Assembly: GCA_021648425.1 (NCBI GenBank)
Contig: JAKISV010000042.1
Span: 1-17,859 of the forward strand
DNA from: Rhizobiaceae bacterium
Lineage (GTDB): Bacteria; Pseudomonadota; Alphaproteobacteria; Rhizobiales; Rhizobiaceae
Length of the DNA stretch: 17,859 nucleotides
Direction: 5' to 3'
The notes below the pieces were generated by a model. It did no database searches, had not been told where the DNA came from, and saw only the letters and a program-made list of their open reading frames with translations. Positions 1 through 7,506 of the stretch are shown here, in pieces (position 1 is the stretch's first letter; each line of letters starts with the position of its first letter). The position numbers and the translations under genes are program-made.

Positions 1-699
1 GCGGGTTTTGCCAGTTTTGCGGCACGGGTAGCACCGCGTGGGGTAATTGAGTCGTTGGGCAGGTATGCAAAAGAGCATGGGCAAGTGCGTGAAGAGTGTG
101 GCGTTGCCAGCATTAATCCAGCGACAAATGAAGTGATTTTGCATGATGGTTCAAGGCTGATCGCTGGTGAAATAATTGTCGCAAATGGTGTGGAGGCTTA
201 TGGTTTGCTTCATCCCTATATGGGGGCTTCAAATGATGGAAAACCGCTTGGGCGCGGTGTTGCGGGGCAGGCTTTAATGGTTGAATTTACCCATGATGAC
301 ACGCTGCCGATTTTGTATCAGGATGGCGTTTATATCATTCCTCACGCGGATAATCTGATGGCGATTGGCTCTACTTCGCGAAATATGGAATTGGCAGATA
401 TGGCGGGTGAAATGGCGGATTTTGACGCAGATGATATGGCATTTTATGAAAAAGCGCTTGCCCTGGCACCGATGTTGAAAGGTGCGCCGATTGTTGAGAA
501 ATGGGCAGGTATACGCCCGCGCAACACGCTGAAAGGGCGTGGTGCCGACCCGTGGTTTGAGGTGGTGCCGGGCCATGATAATCTGATTGCGCTGATGGGC
601 GGATTTAAAATCACCTTCGGTATTGCGCACCGGGCGATGGATGTGGCACGGGGAAAAATTGAAGGGCCCAGAAGGGAAAAACTCAGCTGGGTTCAGTAG
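1..699 (+). CDS. FAD-dependent amino acid oxidoreductase (DadA/glycine oxidase type), 3' part only
   Basis: The reading frame is open from the first base to the stop at 697-699, so the start and the N-terminal FAD-binding half lie outside the window. The remaining ~232 residues match the C-terminal half of DAO-fold oxidases (COG0665). They contain the segments WAGIRPRNTLKGRG and LIALMGGFKITFGIAHR, which in this family contact substrate and FAD near the C-terminus. Members oxidise the C-N bond of glycine, sarcosine or D-amino acids using FAD. The substrate here cannot be read from sequence. The presence of a dimethylglycine/sarcosine-dehydrogenase-like gene at 1463 suggests (inference) a role in N-methyl amino acid breakdown. 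The last 17 bases overlap the 3' end of the convergent GST gene. An in-frame TTG at 55 is not a credible start because homologous sequence continues upstream of it. Confidence 0.8.
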   Translation, partial: AGFASFAARVAPRGVIESLGRYAKEHGQVREECGVASINPATNEVILHDGSRLIAGEIIVANGVEAYGLLHPYMGASNDGKPLGRGVAGQALMVEFTHDDTLPILYQDGVYIIPHADNLMAIGSTSRNMELADMAGEMADFDADDMAFYEKALALAPMLKGAPIVEKWAGIRPRNTLKGRGADPWFEVVPGHDNLIALMGGFKITFGIAHRAMDVARGKIEGPRREKLSWVQ

Positions 700-1294
700 C
701 TTTCATCGAGTCGCGCTGGCTGAAGCTTGTGTACCACTTGGCCAATTCATCATGGCTGGCGCGCCAGTTATCGAGCACACCGCGAAATTCGATATAAGCC
801 AGCGCGCAGGCAACGGCGATATGGCCAATGGTGATTGGGCCTTCCAGCACATCCATGGCGCGGCTTTCCAGATAATCCAGTGAAGATTCCAGCTTGTTCT
901 TTTGACCCTCGACCCATTCGTTCCATTGAAATTCTTCAGGGCGCATGAAACCTTCATAGCGAGCCAGCACAGCCGCATCCATCATTGCATCGCCCAGGGC
1001 TTGCAATGTCAGGGCGGCGAGGCGGGTATCGGGGTGGGTGGGGAACAGTTTGATATTATCGCTCAGGCCATCAATGTATTCGCAGATGACACGGCTGTCG
1101 AAAACAACACGGCCATCCTCCAGCACCATGGTTGGGATTTTTCCCGTGGGGTTGGCGGCAATCAAATCCTCATTGCGCGCAACGGGGCTAACGGTGGTGG
1201 AGATGATTTCAATGCGATCGATGACACCGGCCTCACGCGCGGCTACAACGACCTTTCTCGCGAAGGGCGAGGCGGAGGCGTAAAAGAGTTTCAT
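683..1294 (-). CDS. Glutathione S-transferase family protein
   Basis: A 203-residue protein of typical GST length. The N-terminal thioredoxin-like half begins MKLFYASASPFARKVVVAAR, with the Ser-Pro-Phe-Ala-Arg segment at the usual glutathione-activating position. It continues with the cis-proline loop GKIPTMVLEDG and the DSRVICEYID helix that binds the gamma-glutamyl part of glutathione. An all-helical C-terminal half follows and ends in a motif often seen in proteobacterial GSTs (QRDSMKATEP). The ATG at 1294 is chosen because it begins the conserved beta strand. The frame extends further upstream without family similarity. No good ribosome binding site is seen before it. The protein is cytosolic, and its substrate is unknown. 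It is convergent with, and overlaps by 17 bases, the partial oxidoreductase upstream. Confidence 0.85.
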   Translation of the reverse strand: MKLFYASASPFARKVVVAAREAGVIDRIEIISTTVSPVARNEDLIAANPTGKIPTMVLEDGRVVFDSRVICEYIDGLSDNIKLFPTHPDTRLAALTLQALGDAMMDAAVLARYEGFMRPEEFQWNEWVEGQKNKLESSLDYLESRAMDVLEGPITIGHIAVACALAYIEFRGVLDNWRASHDELAKWYTSFSQRDSMKATEPS

Positions 1295-1415
1295 GGGCGC
1301 GATTGATGCATGTAATTGGCCATTATGCAATAAAGAAGAAATAGACGACACGGTTTTGTCGTTTCGAGAACAGTTTGAAATCGCAAAATCATCTGTTAAT
1401 TTCTTATCTGTTGGC

Positions 1416-1433
1416 TCAACCCCGCAGGGTTGA
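1416..1433. promoter_or_regulatory. Perfect 7-bp inverted repeat upstream of the FAD/GcvT dehydrogenase
   Basis: TCAACCC and GGGTTGA flank the 4-base loop CGCA. The hairpin ends 29 bases before the preferred ATG at 1463 and 11 bases before the alternative ATG at 1445. There is no following T-run on either strand, so it looks more like an operator or mRNA leader hairpin than a terminator. The regulator is not identifiable from sequence. Confidence 0.4.
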
Positions 1434-1462
1434 TAATCGGTTGAATGCGAAAGAATACACCC

Positions 1463-3976
1463 ATGAAAAAACATGCACGCGCAGTGGTTATTGGTGGCGG
1501 AGTTGTGGGGGTTTCCACGCTCTATCATTTGGCAAAAAAAGGCTGGGATGACAGCGTTCTGATTGAGCGCAAGGAACTGACTTCAGGTTCAACCTGGCAT
1601 GCGGCGGGCTTGTTGCCGCTGTTTAACCTTTCATATTCGGTGGGGCAGATTCATAAATATTCCGTTGAGTTTTATCACGAGTTGCAAAAAGAAACCGGCA
1701 TGGATGTGGGATTTTCCGTGGTGTCGAATATCCGGCTGGCGCAAACGCAAGACCGGTGGGATGAATATATGTATTATGCCGGGATTGCCGAGACGATTGG
1801 CATCAAGGTGGATATTCTAACACCTGAGCAGGTGAAGGAAATCTGGCCGCTTTGCGATGTGAACGGTGTTATCGGCGCTATTCAGCATGTGGATGACGGC
1901 TATATCCAGCCAGCCGACTTAACCCAGGCTCTGGCAAAAGGCGCGCGTGACAGAGGTGCCACGATTTATCGAAATACCTGTGTGAATGCGATTTCTCAAG
2001 ATGATGACGGGCTTTGGCATGTTTCTACGGACAAGGGCGACATCACCGCCGAGCATGTGATTTCGTGCACCGGCAATTTTGCGCGGCAAACGGGGGCGAT
2101 GGTGGGGCTTGATGTGCCGGTAATACCGGTTCAGCACCAGTTTATTGTCACCGAGGCGCACCGCGATATTGTGGCGCGGCATAAACAAGGCCTGCCGGAA
2201 ATGGGTGTACTGCGCGATGCGGATAGTGCGTGGTATATGCGCGAAGAAAACGGTGGGCTGTTGCTTGGCCCCTATGAGCCTGGTGCGCCGTGCTGTTATA
2301 TTGACGGGCCTTCGTCGGACAGCGAATATGAACTTTTTCAGGAAGATCTGGAGCGCATCGAGCCGCATATTGAATCGGCTTTTGTGCGGGTTCCGGCCTT
2401 TGGGGAAGTGGGTATCAAGAAGGTTTATAACGGGGCGATTGCTTATTCGCCGGATGGAAATCCGATCATTGGCCCGGCACCGGGTTTGAAAAATTTCTGG
2501 TTGTCGGAAGGCCATTCATTTGGCATTACGGCGGCGGGCGGGGCCGGGTGGCAGATTGCCGAGTGGATTGTTGAAGGGGAGCCTTCAATTGATATGATGG
2601 GCGTTGACCCGCGCCGCTATGGGCCTTATGCCACGCAGGGCTATCTGATTGAGAAAAATGAAGAAGCCTATCGCAATGTGTTTACGGTGCATTTTCCGGA
2701 AGAAGAGCGGGGCTCTGCGCGACCGTTAAAAATTTCGCCATCTTATTCGCGCCAAAAGGCATTAGGGGCGGTGTTCGGGTCGGTTTATGGCTGGGAGCGG
2801 GCGAACTGGTTTGCGCCCTCTGAGGATTATGAAATAAGCGCTGAGGACAGCGTGGTGCCGGATGTGATTGCCGGGCATAACCATAGCGACCCGGTTGAGG
2901 GCCGGGTGAAGGAGCGTTATCGTTTCGGGCGCTCAAATGCGTTTGAGCATATTGGCAATGAGGTAAAAAACGTCACTGAGAATGTCGGCCTGCTGGATAT
3001 GTCGGCATTTGCCAAGATGGAAGTGGCCGGACCCGGTGCACGCGCGTGGCTTGAATCGTTGTTTGCCAATAAAATACCCAAAAAACGCGGACGCATTGCG
3101 CTTTGTCATCTGCTGACCAAATTTGGCGGGGTGCGTTCGGAATTCACGGTTTATGAGTGGAAACCCGGGGCGTTTTATCTGGTTTCAGCAGGGGCGTTTG
3201 AGGCCCATGACCATGACTATTTGTTTAAGGCGTTGCCGGCAGATGGTTCGGTAATCTTGCGACCAATTACGCAAAAATACGGTGTGCTGGTGTTGGCTGG
3301 CCCCAAATCACGTGATGTGCTGCAAAGTCTGACACGCACGGATTTGACGAATGACAATTTCAAATGGCTGTCGGGGCAGGAGATTAATGTAGGCACCGCT
3401 ACGGCCCATGCGCTGCGGGTGAATTTTGTCGGCGAACTTGGCTGGGAGTTGCATCACCCGATTGAAACGCAGAATGCGATTTACGACATGGTGATGGCAG
3501 CAGGTGAAGAATTTGGCATTAAGCCATTTGGTATTAGGGCTATGGGTTCTATGTCGATTGAAAAATCCTACCGACTTGCTCCAAGGGAATTATCGATTGA
3601 ATACAACGCACTAGAGTCAGGACTTCATCGGTTTGTTAAGGTTGATAAAGAGGAATTCATCGGTCGTGAAGCGGTGATCAGGGCTGAGAAAGAAGGGTTA
3701 AAATGGAACTTTGTCACCATGGAAGTGCACGATGTGGACAATTACGATGCGCGCGGCTCTGAGGCGCTTTATGATATGCAGGGCGAATTGATTGGCCGCG
3801 CGACAAATGGCACTTATGGCTGGCGTGTTGGTAAATCCCTGGCGCTTGGCATGGTGAAACCGGAGTTTTCTGCTGAGGGTACAAACCTGCAAATCAAGAT
3901 GCTGGGTAAACTGTTCAAGGTGACTGTTATCGGTGAAAGCCCGTTTGACCCTGCCAATGAGCGGTTGCGGGGATAG
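1463..3976 (+). CDS. FAD + GcvT fusion dehydrogenase, dimethylglycine/sarcosine dehydrogenase type
   Basis: An 837-residue protein. The N-terminal DAO-type FAD domain begins with the dinucleotide motif GGGVVG (residues 11-16). It carries SGSTWHAAGL around residues 41-50, and in dimethylglycine dehydrogenases the histidine of this segment binds FAD covalently. A C-terminal GcvT aminomethyltransferase half (about residues 420-837) has the segments NFVGELGWELHHP, EKSYRLAPRELSIEYNALES and GWRVGKSLALGMV. Family members oxidatively N-demethylate dimethylglycine or sarcosine and pass the one-carbon unit to tetrahydrofolate as methylene-THF. The exact substrate is not certain. The start at 1463 is preferred because homologs begin at the equivalent MKKHARAVVIGGG. 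An ATG at 1445 would add six residues, and neither start has a strong Shine-Dalgarno. Codon use between about 3525 and 3690 differs from the rest of the gene. Confidence 0.85.
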   Translation: MKKHARAVVIGGGVVGVSTLYHLAKKGWDDSVLIERKELTSGSTWHAAGLLPLFNLSYSVGQIHKYSVEFYHELQKETGMDVGFSVVSNIRLAQTQDRWDEYMYYAGIAETIGIKVDILTPEQVKEIWPLCDVNGVIGAIQHVDDGYIQPADLTQALAKGARDRGATIYRNTCVNAISQDDDGLWHVSTDKGDITAEHVISCTGNFARQTGAMVGLDVPVIPVQHQFIVTEAHRDIVARHKQGLPEMGVLRDADSAWYMREENGGLLLGPYEPGAPCCYIDGPSSDSEYELFQEDLERIEPHIESAFVRVPAFGEVGIKKVYNGAIAYSPDGNPIIGPAPGLKNFWLSEGHSFGITAAGGAGWQIAEWIVEGEPSIDMMGVDPRRYGPYATQGYLIEKNEEAYRNVFTVHFPEEERGSARPLKISPSYSRQKALGAVFGSVYGWERANWFAPSEDYEISAEDSVVPDVIAGHNHSDPVEGRVKERYRFGRSNAFEHIGNEVKNVTENVGLLDMSAFAKMEVAGPGARAWLESLFANKIPKKRGRIALCHLLTKFGGVRSEFTVYEWKPGAFYLVSAGAFEAHDHDYLFKALPADGSVILRPITQKYGVLVLAGPKSRDVLQSLTRTDLTNDNFKWLSGQEINVGTATAHALRVNFVGELGWELHHPIETQNAIYDMVMAAGEEFGIKPFGIRAMGSMSIEKSYRLAPRELSIEYNALESGLHRFVKVDKEEFIGREAVIRAEKEGLKWNFVTMEVHDVDNYDARGSEALYDMQGELIGRATNGTYGWRVGKSLALGMVKPEFSAEGTNLQIKMLGKLFKVTVIGESPFDPANERLRG

Positions 3977-3984
3977 AACTTGTT

Positions 3985-4020
3985 GCAGGTATTTACCTGC
4001 TGCCGAAATTGCTTCCGGCA
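3985..4020. terminator. Two hairpins between convergent genes, possible bidirectional terminator
   Basis: GCAGGT/ACCTGC (3985-3990 and 3995-4000, loop ATTT) is followed directly by TGCCG/CGGCA (4001-4005 and 4016-4020). They fill the 61 bases between the stop of the dehydrogenase and the stop of the convergent cytochrome gene, where a terminator is expected. Neither strand shows a clear T-run, so intrinsic termination is uncertain. Confidence 0.35.
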
Positions 4021-4037
4021 ACAGTATTTATTGAGAA

Positions 4038-4586
4038 TCAGCGTATTTTGTAGCTGGTGTGGCAGGCAACGCAAGAAGAAGTAATCCCCTGCATCCCGGC
4101 CAAAACTTCCTTGTATTTATCAAGGCCAGGGGTTTCACCTGCATTTTGAGCAATAAGGGATATTTTACTGGCAGAAAGATGCATTTCACGGCCCAAGGTA
4201 CGGGCGTTTTGCGGCATGTAACGGCCTGGGCTTTGTTTGCTTTTTTTGGAATAGTCAGTTTTTTCAGTGGCCAGTTTTTCACGCATTTCGTTTATTTTTG
4301 CATGTACTTCATCTTCGGACATGCCCGAGGCCAGCATTTTCTGCCATTTTCCATGTTTAAAACCGAGTTGGAAATCCGCAATCCTGGAAACATGGTCAAA
4401 ATTGCCTTCTTCAAGGGCAGCAAGCATTTCGTCCAATGCCTCTACCAGGCCACGCATTTGAGATAGGAATTTGACTTGGACGTCGGCTGGCATTTCAATC
4501 AGTTCACGATCATCGGAGAACGCCGGGGTGGACAATAACATACCAGACATAGCGGCGGCAGAAAGGATGGTGGCAATTTTCTTCAT
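4038..4586 (-). CDS. Periplasmic class II cytochrome c (c'/c556-like)
   Basis: A 182-residue protein. A Sec signal peptide has a KK start, a hydrophobic stretch at residues 5-20, and a likely cut after STPAFS (around residue 24). The single haem-binding CxxCH is near the C-terminus (CVACH, residues 172-176, followed by TSYKIR). A lone C-terminal haem motif preceded by about 140 mostly helical residues is the layout of four-helix-bundle class II cytochromes. Met44 in the first predicted helix is a candidate axial ligand, as in c556 (inference). It should act in the periplasm as an electron carrier. The redox partner is unknown; the convergent FAD dehydrogenase is a neighbour but not an operon partner. 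The start is supported by GGAG eight bases before the ATG. It is longer than a typical cytochrome c' (about 130 mature residues). Confidence 0.8.
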   Translation of the reverse strand: MKKIATILSAAAMSGMLLSTPAFSDDRELIEMPADVQVKFLSQMRGLVEALDEMLAALEEGNFDHVSRIADFQLGFKHGKWQKMLASGMSEDEVHAKINEMREKLATEKTDYSKKSKQSPGRYMPQNARTLGREMHLSASKISLIAQNAGETPGLDKYKEVLAGMQGITSSCVACHTSYKIR

Positions 4587-4618
4587 ATGGTTTCTCCAAA
4601 AGTTACAAGTACACTGAA

Positions 4619-4651
4619 CCTGCCAGTTGCAGGAAGGTTCAATTTTCCTGC
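4619..4651. promoter_or_regulatory. Overlapping inverted repeats upstream of the cytochrome c gene
   Basis: CCTGC/GCAGG (4619-4623 and 4629-4633, loop 5) shares its right arm with the 7-bp repeat GCAGGAA/TTCCTGC (4629-4635 and 4645-4651, loop 9). The two hairpins cannot form together, and the second overlaps the candidate -10 of the leftward promoter. An operator or a leader switch are both possible. Confidence 0.35.
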
Positions 4652-4677
4652 CTATTTGGCGGTAACGAAAATGTCAA
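4649..4677 (-). promoter_or_regulatory. Candidate sigma-70-like promoter for the cytochrome c gene
   Basis: On the minus strand a perfect TTGACA (4677-4672) is followed after 17 bases by TAGGCA (4654-4649), a weak -10. Spacing and position, about 65 bases before the ATG, are suitable. The poor -10 keeps the confidence low. Confidence 0.3.
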
Positions 4678-4849
4678 CTTAACAGATGTTTATATTATGG
4701 AGTTTCAAAATGTTTTTACCCGGTTGGACAAAATTGGCGTATTAAAGATGGAAATTGGCCGTTTATCCTGCTTGCCAACTACAGCCGGGCTTCGATATTT
4801 CGCAAAATAAGCGCAACTGGTGTGGCAACATCGGGTTGTGGACATGAAC

Positions 4850-4871
4850 AACAGCTACTAGCGTAGTTGTT
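4850..4871. promoter_or_regulatory. 9-bp hairpin upstream of the phosphodiester glycosidase gene
   Basis: AACAGCTAC and GTAGTTGTT (4850-4858 and 4863-4871) pair through nine bases with one G-U wobble and loop TAGC. It ends 36 bases before the GTG start at 4908. It may be a leader hairpin or operator. Confidence 0.3.
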
Positions 4872-4907
4872 ATTGATTCTTGAACAATGCCGGGACAAGG
4901 ATACAAA

Positions 4908-5735
4908 GTGAAAAATTTGTACTCCAAATTACCTGTATCATTGAGTATGGCTTTGTTGCTGAGCGCGATGCCAATTGCAACAGCACAGGAATTACCCGCC
5001 CCTTCGCGTACATTACAGGTTGCAAATTATCTGCGTGATATGGCGTTCGCTACAATAGTGCCTGGTTTATCTGGCCTAAGAACTGTTGCAAAAAATGGTG
5101 TTGAAATCATAGCGCTGCGGATCAGTCCCCAAAATTTTAAATTTGGTCTAGCTACCCAATCGGTCGAAGAAGGGGAAAGGGTTGAGGTAATGGGTGCGCG
5201 TGAAAGCGCCCAGGTTGCTTTTAATGGAGGTTTCTTCAGCATTGCAGCTAGTGGACGCAAGTTTCCTGTCGGGTTGTTGATCAACAAGGATATTCGATCT
5301 TCATCGCGCTGGAAGAAGGCGGGGGGATATCTGGTTTTTCAGGATGGGAATATTTCGATTGTACCAACCAGGCAAAACAAAGTGCCTGAAGGTGAAACTA
5401 TTTTACAATCAAAGCCAACCCTGATTGAACCGGGCGGCAAATGGGCAATGAATACCAACAGCGGGGGTTCCAAAAATCGCACATTAGTTTGTAACACCGC
5501 AAAGGGTGATGTGATTGTCATGGTTGTTATTGGCGGGGGCATGAGCCTGTTTGAAGCCGGATGGCTGATGCGTAGCAGTGAGGTAGGCGGTGTATTTGAT
5601 TGCGACAGTGCCCTTGCCATGGATGGCGGCAGTTCAACGCAAATCTGGGTAAAGGACAGGCCGGACCTTAGTTTCACAGGTAATGCTGCTGTTCACAATT
5701 CGGTATTTATTGTGCAGCAACAGTCGGGACAGTAA
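4908..5735 (+). CDS. Secreted phosphodiester glycosidase (NAGPA-domain) family protein
   Basis: A 275-residue protein with a Sec signal peptide (positive Lys residues, hydrophobic core at residues 10-25, likely cut after ATAQ). It then has the hallmarks of the NAGPA/phosphodiester glycosidase domain: FNGGFF (105-110), SKPTLIEPGG (168-177) and MDGGSSTQIW (238-247). The family name comes from the human enzyme that removes GlcNAc from mannose-6-phosphate diester. Bacterial members are usually exported, with unknown natural substrates, perhaps cell-wall or teichoic-type phosphodiesters. The GTG at 4908 is preferred over an ATG at 4887 because AAGGA (4897-4901) lies six bases before it and the resulting N-terminus is a cleaner signal peptide. 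The last 29 bases overlap the end of the convergent U32 gene. Function beyond the family is unknown. Confidence 0.78.
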   Translation: MKNLYSKLPVSLSMALLLSAMPIATAQELPAPSRTLQVANYLRDMAFATIVPGLSGLRTVAKNGVEIIALRISPQNFKFGLATQSVEEGERVEVMGARESAQVAFNGGFFSIAASGRKFPVGLLINKDIRSSSRWKKAGGYLVFQDGNISIVPTRQNKVPEGETILQSKPTLIEPGGKWAMNTNSGGSKNRTLVCNTAKGDVIVMVVIGGGMSLFEAGWLMRSSEVGGVFDCDSALAMDGGSSTQIWVKDRPDLSFTGNAAVHNSVFIVQQQSGQ

Positions 5736-7383
5736 GTTCTTCTCTTTGACGCATGTCAGTGTCCAGTGTTTCACCCTGCTTCTTTGTTGCCATAATATGG
5801 CGGGCTTTTTCGTAGGCAGGGTCGTGCCAGAACATCATGCAGCCGTTGCAGCCTCTGCCGCAGCAGGTATCGAGGCCCAGGCGGGGGGATTTGATTTTGC
5901 GGGTTTTGGATGCTTCATCGAGTGAATTTCGCAGGGCCTGGCGCTTTTTGCCGTAAAGTGGCTGCACGGGAATATCTGTTTTTCCGCTGATTTCCAGGCG
6001 CTGGGATTCGCGGTCGAGTTTGAGGCGATCCCACTGGATCTGGGTGAGGGGAGTTTCTTTGCGAACTACCGTCATTTGCGGGATACGTGTTTTCAGCTCG
6101 CCAGTAGTTTCCTGATCAAACAGGGAAAACGGGATACGAATAATCGGTTTTGTACCGGCATTTATCATATCGGTGGTTTCATTGTTTTTGGTGTTTTCAA
6201 ATTCATAAAGCCTGAGCAGAATGGTTTCATTGCCATCGGGTGGCAGGAATTCAAGGACATCACCGGCAATCAGCTTGTTTTTAACTTCCATCAAAAAAGC
6301 ATCATCGGTAATTTCGGTAATAATTCCGGCAAATTCCCATTCACCAATAGTCTGGGTCTGCTCATAATTATGGGCGTAGTTGGTGAGGCGGCCATCATGG
6401 AAAGCCAATGTGTAACCGGGATTGGAAACATTCATCAGCTCTTCCATATAGGGGCGCGGGTCCCAATTGTCGGGGTCGCGGGCCCAGTCATCGATGGCTT
6501 TGCGGTAAATGCGGGCAACGACTGCGACGTAATAAACCGACTTGCCCCGACCTTCGACCTTCAGAGAGTCAATGCCCAGTTCCAGATATTGATCCAGTTT
6601 GGGCATCAGGCAGAGGTCTTTGGAATTGAGGATATAGGATTCGTGTTCGCTTTCTTCAATCGGCATCAGTTCACCGGGGCGCGCACCTTCTTCAAGCAGA
6701 AATTCGAACATGTCGATGTTGGTTTCATCAATCTCCAGTTCTTCGACGGTGCCGTCACGCAGCTTCATGTGGACTTTATAACCCCAGCGGCAGGAATTTT
6801 CGCAATTGCCCTGGTTTGCACCGCGCTCGGCCATGAAATTTGATAACAGGCAGCGACCGGAATAGGTCATGCACATTGCGCCATGGACGAATGTTTCCAG
6901 TTTTATATCCGGGCATTTTTCACGAATTTCCACAAGTTCTGCATAGGAAACTTCACGCGCCAGCACACACAGATCAGCGCCTAAATCCTTCCAGAATTTT
7001 ACTGACAACCAGGAGCATACATTGCTCTGGGTTGAAATATGCAGTGAAATTTCCGGGGCGTGTTGTTTGACATATTGAAATACCCCGGGGTCGGCAATGA
7101 TGACGCCATCAGGTTTAATATCCCTGATAGTGGCGGTATATTCCTCAAGCTTGGGCACATCCTTGTTGTGAGAAAACAAATTAAGGGTCAGGTAAACGCG
7201 GGTATTGTGGGCGTGGGCATATTCAATTCCCTCGCGAATTTGCTCAAGGGTAAATTCCGCCTTGGTGCGCAGCGACATGTCGGGCGTGCCCAGATAAACG
7301 GCATCCGCGCCATAAAGCACAGCAGTCTTAAGCTTGGCCAGTGAGCCGGCCGGCATTAATAATTCTGATTTTAACGTTTTCAT
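5707..7383 (-). CDS. U32 family protein (TrhP/YegQ-related) with an extra C-terminal cysteine cluster
   Basis: A 558-residue protein. The N-terminal TIM-barrel half opens with ELLMPAGSLAKLKTAVLYGA and carries the U32 signature around residues 168-202. Its cysteines are spaced C-x6-C-x15-C-x3-C (171, 178, 194, 198), the arrangement proposed to bind an iron-sulfur cluster. U32 members are annotated as peptidases, but E. coli YegQ (TrhP) and RlhA act in prephenate-dependent hydroxylation of tRNA or rRNA, so RNA modification is a reasonable role (family knowledge). The protein is about 100 residues longer than YegQ. The extra C-terminal part has CCGRGCNGC (Cys 507, 508, 512, 515), a possible second metal site. 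The start at 7383 gives the conserved MKTLKSELLMPAG. The gene is divergent from the GGDEF-EAL gene and overlaps the convergent glycosidase gene by 29 bases. Confidence 0.8.
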   Translation of the reverse strand: MKTLKSELLMPAGSLAKLKTAVLYGADAVYLGTPDMSLRTKAEFTLEQIREGIEYAHAHNTRVYLTLNLFSHNKDVPKLEEYTATIRDIKPDGVIIADPGVFQYVKQHAPEISLHISTQSNVCSWLSVKFWKDLGADLCVLAREVSYAELVEIREKCPDIKLETFVHGAMCMTYSGRCLLSNFMAERGANQGNCENSCRWGYKVHMKLRDGTVEELEIDETNIDMFEFLLEEGARPGELMPIEESEHESYILNSKDLCLMPKLDQYLELGIDSLKVEGRGKSVYYVAVVARIYRKAIDDWARDPDNWDPRPYMEELMNVSNPGYTLAFHDGRLTNYAHNYEQTQTIGEWEFAGIITEITDDAFLMEVKNKLIAGDVLEFLPPDGNETILLRLYEFENTKNNETTDMINAGTKPIIRIPFSLFDQETTGELKTRIPQMTVVRKETPLTQIQWDRLKLDRESQRLEISGKTDIPVQPLYGKKRQALRNSLDEASKTRKIKSPRLGLDTCCGRGCNGCMMFWHDPAYEKARHIMATKKQGETLDTDMRQREELTVPTVAAQ

Positions 7384-7494
7384 GGGTTTTCTTACGCATA
7401 TCGGCAGGTTGAAAACAAGGCAATGTTTTTGTCCGTTTGTTAGTCATTTCATAGGAATTGGGGATTACTACTCATAAAGCGAATATTACAGTTC

Positions 7495-7501
7495 AAGGGG
7501 G
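7495..7501 (+). promoter_or_regulatory. Ribosome binding site fixing a TTG start
   Basis: AAGGGGG lies five bases before TTG at 7507. There is no nearby in-frame ATG at the start of the recognisable protein, so this site decides the start of the GGDEF-EAL gene. Confidence 0.65.
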
Positions 7502-7506
7502 CTGGT

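Larger units (their letters stand above)
4587..4907. other. 321-base intergenic region between divergent genes
   Basis: This is the only stretch over 300 bases without a gene. It must hold the promoters of the cytochrome gene (leftward) and the phosphodiester glycosidase gene (rightward). I see overlapping inverted repeats at 4619-4651, a candidate leftward promoter at 4649-4677 and a hairpin at 4850-4871. I see no convincing small gene, tRNA or riboswitch in it. Confidence 0.6.

Noticed and set aside
1919..2515. Open frame of 198 codons on the minus strand
   Set aside because: Antisense shadow of the FAD domain of the dehydrogenase.
4059..4466. Open frame of 135 codons on the plus strand
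   Set aside because: Antisense to the cytochrome c gene, which has a signal peptide and CxxCH.
6076..6843. Open frame of 255 codons on the plus strand
   Set aside because: It lies opposite the U32 gene, which has well-conserved motifs; the reverse product resembles nothing.
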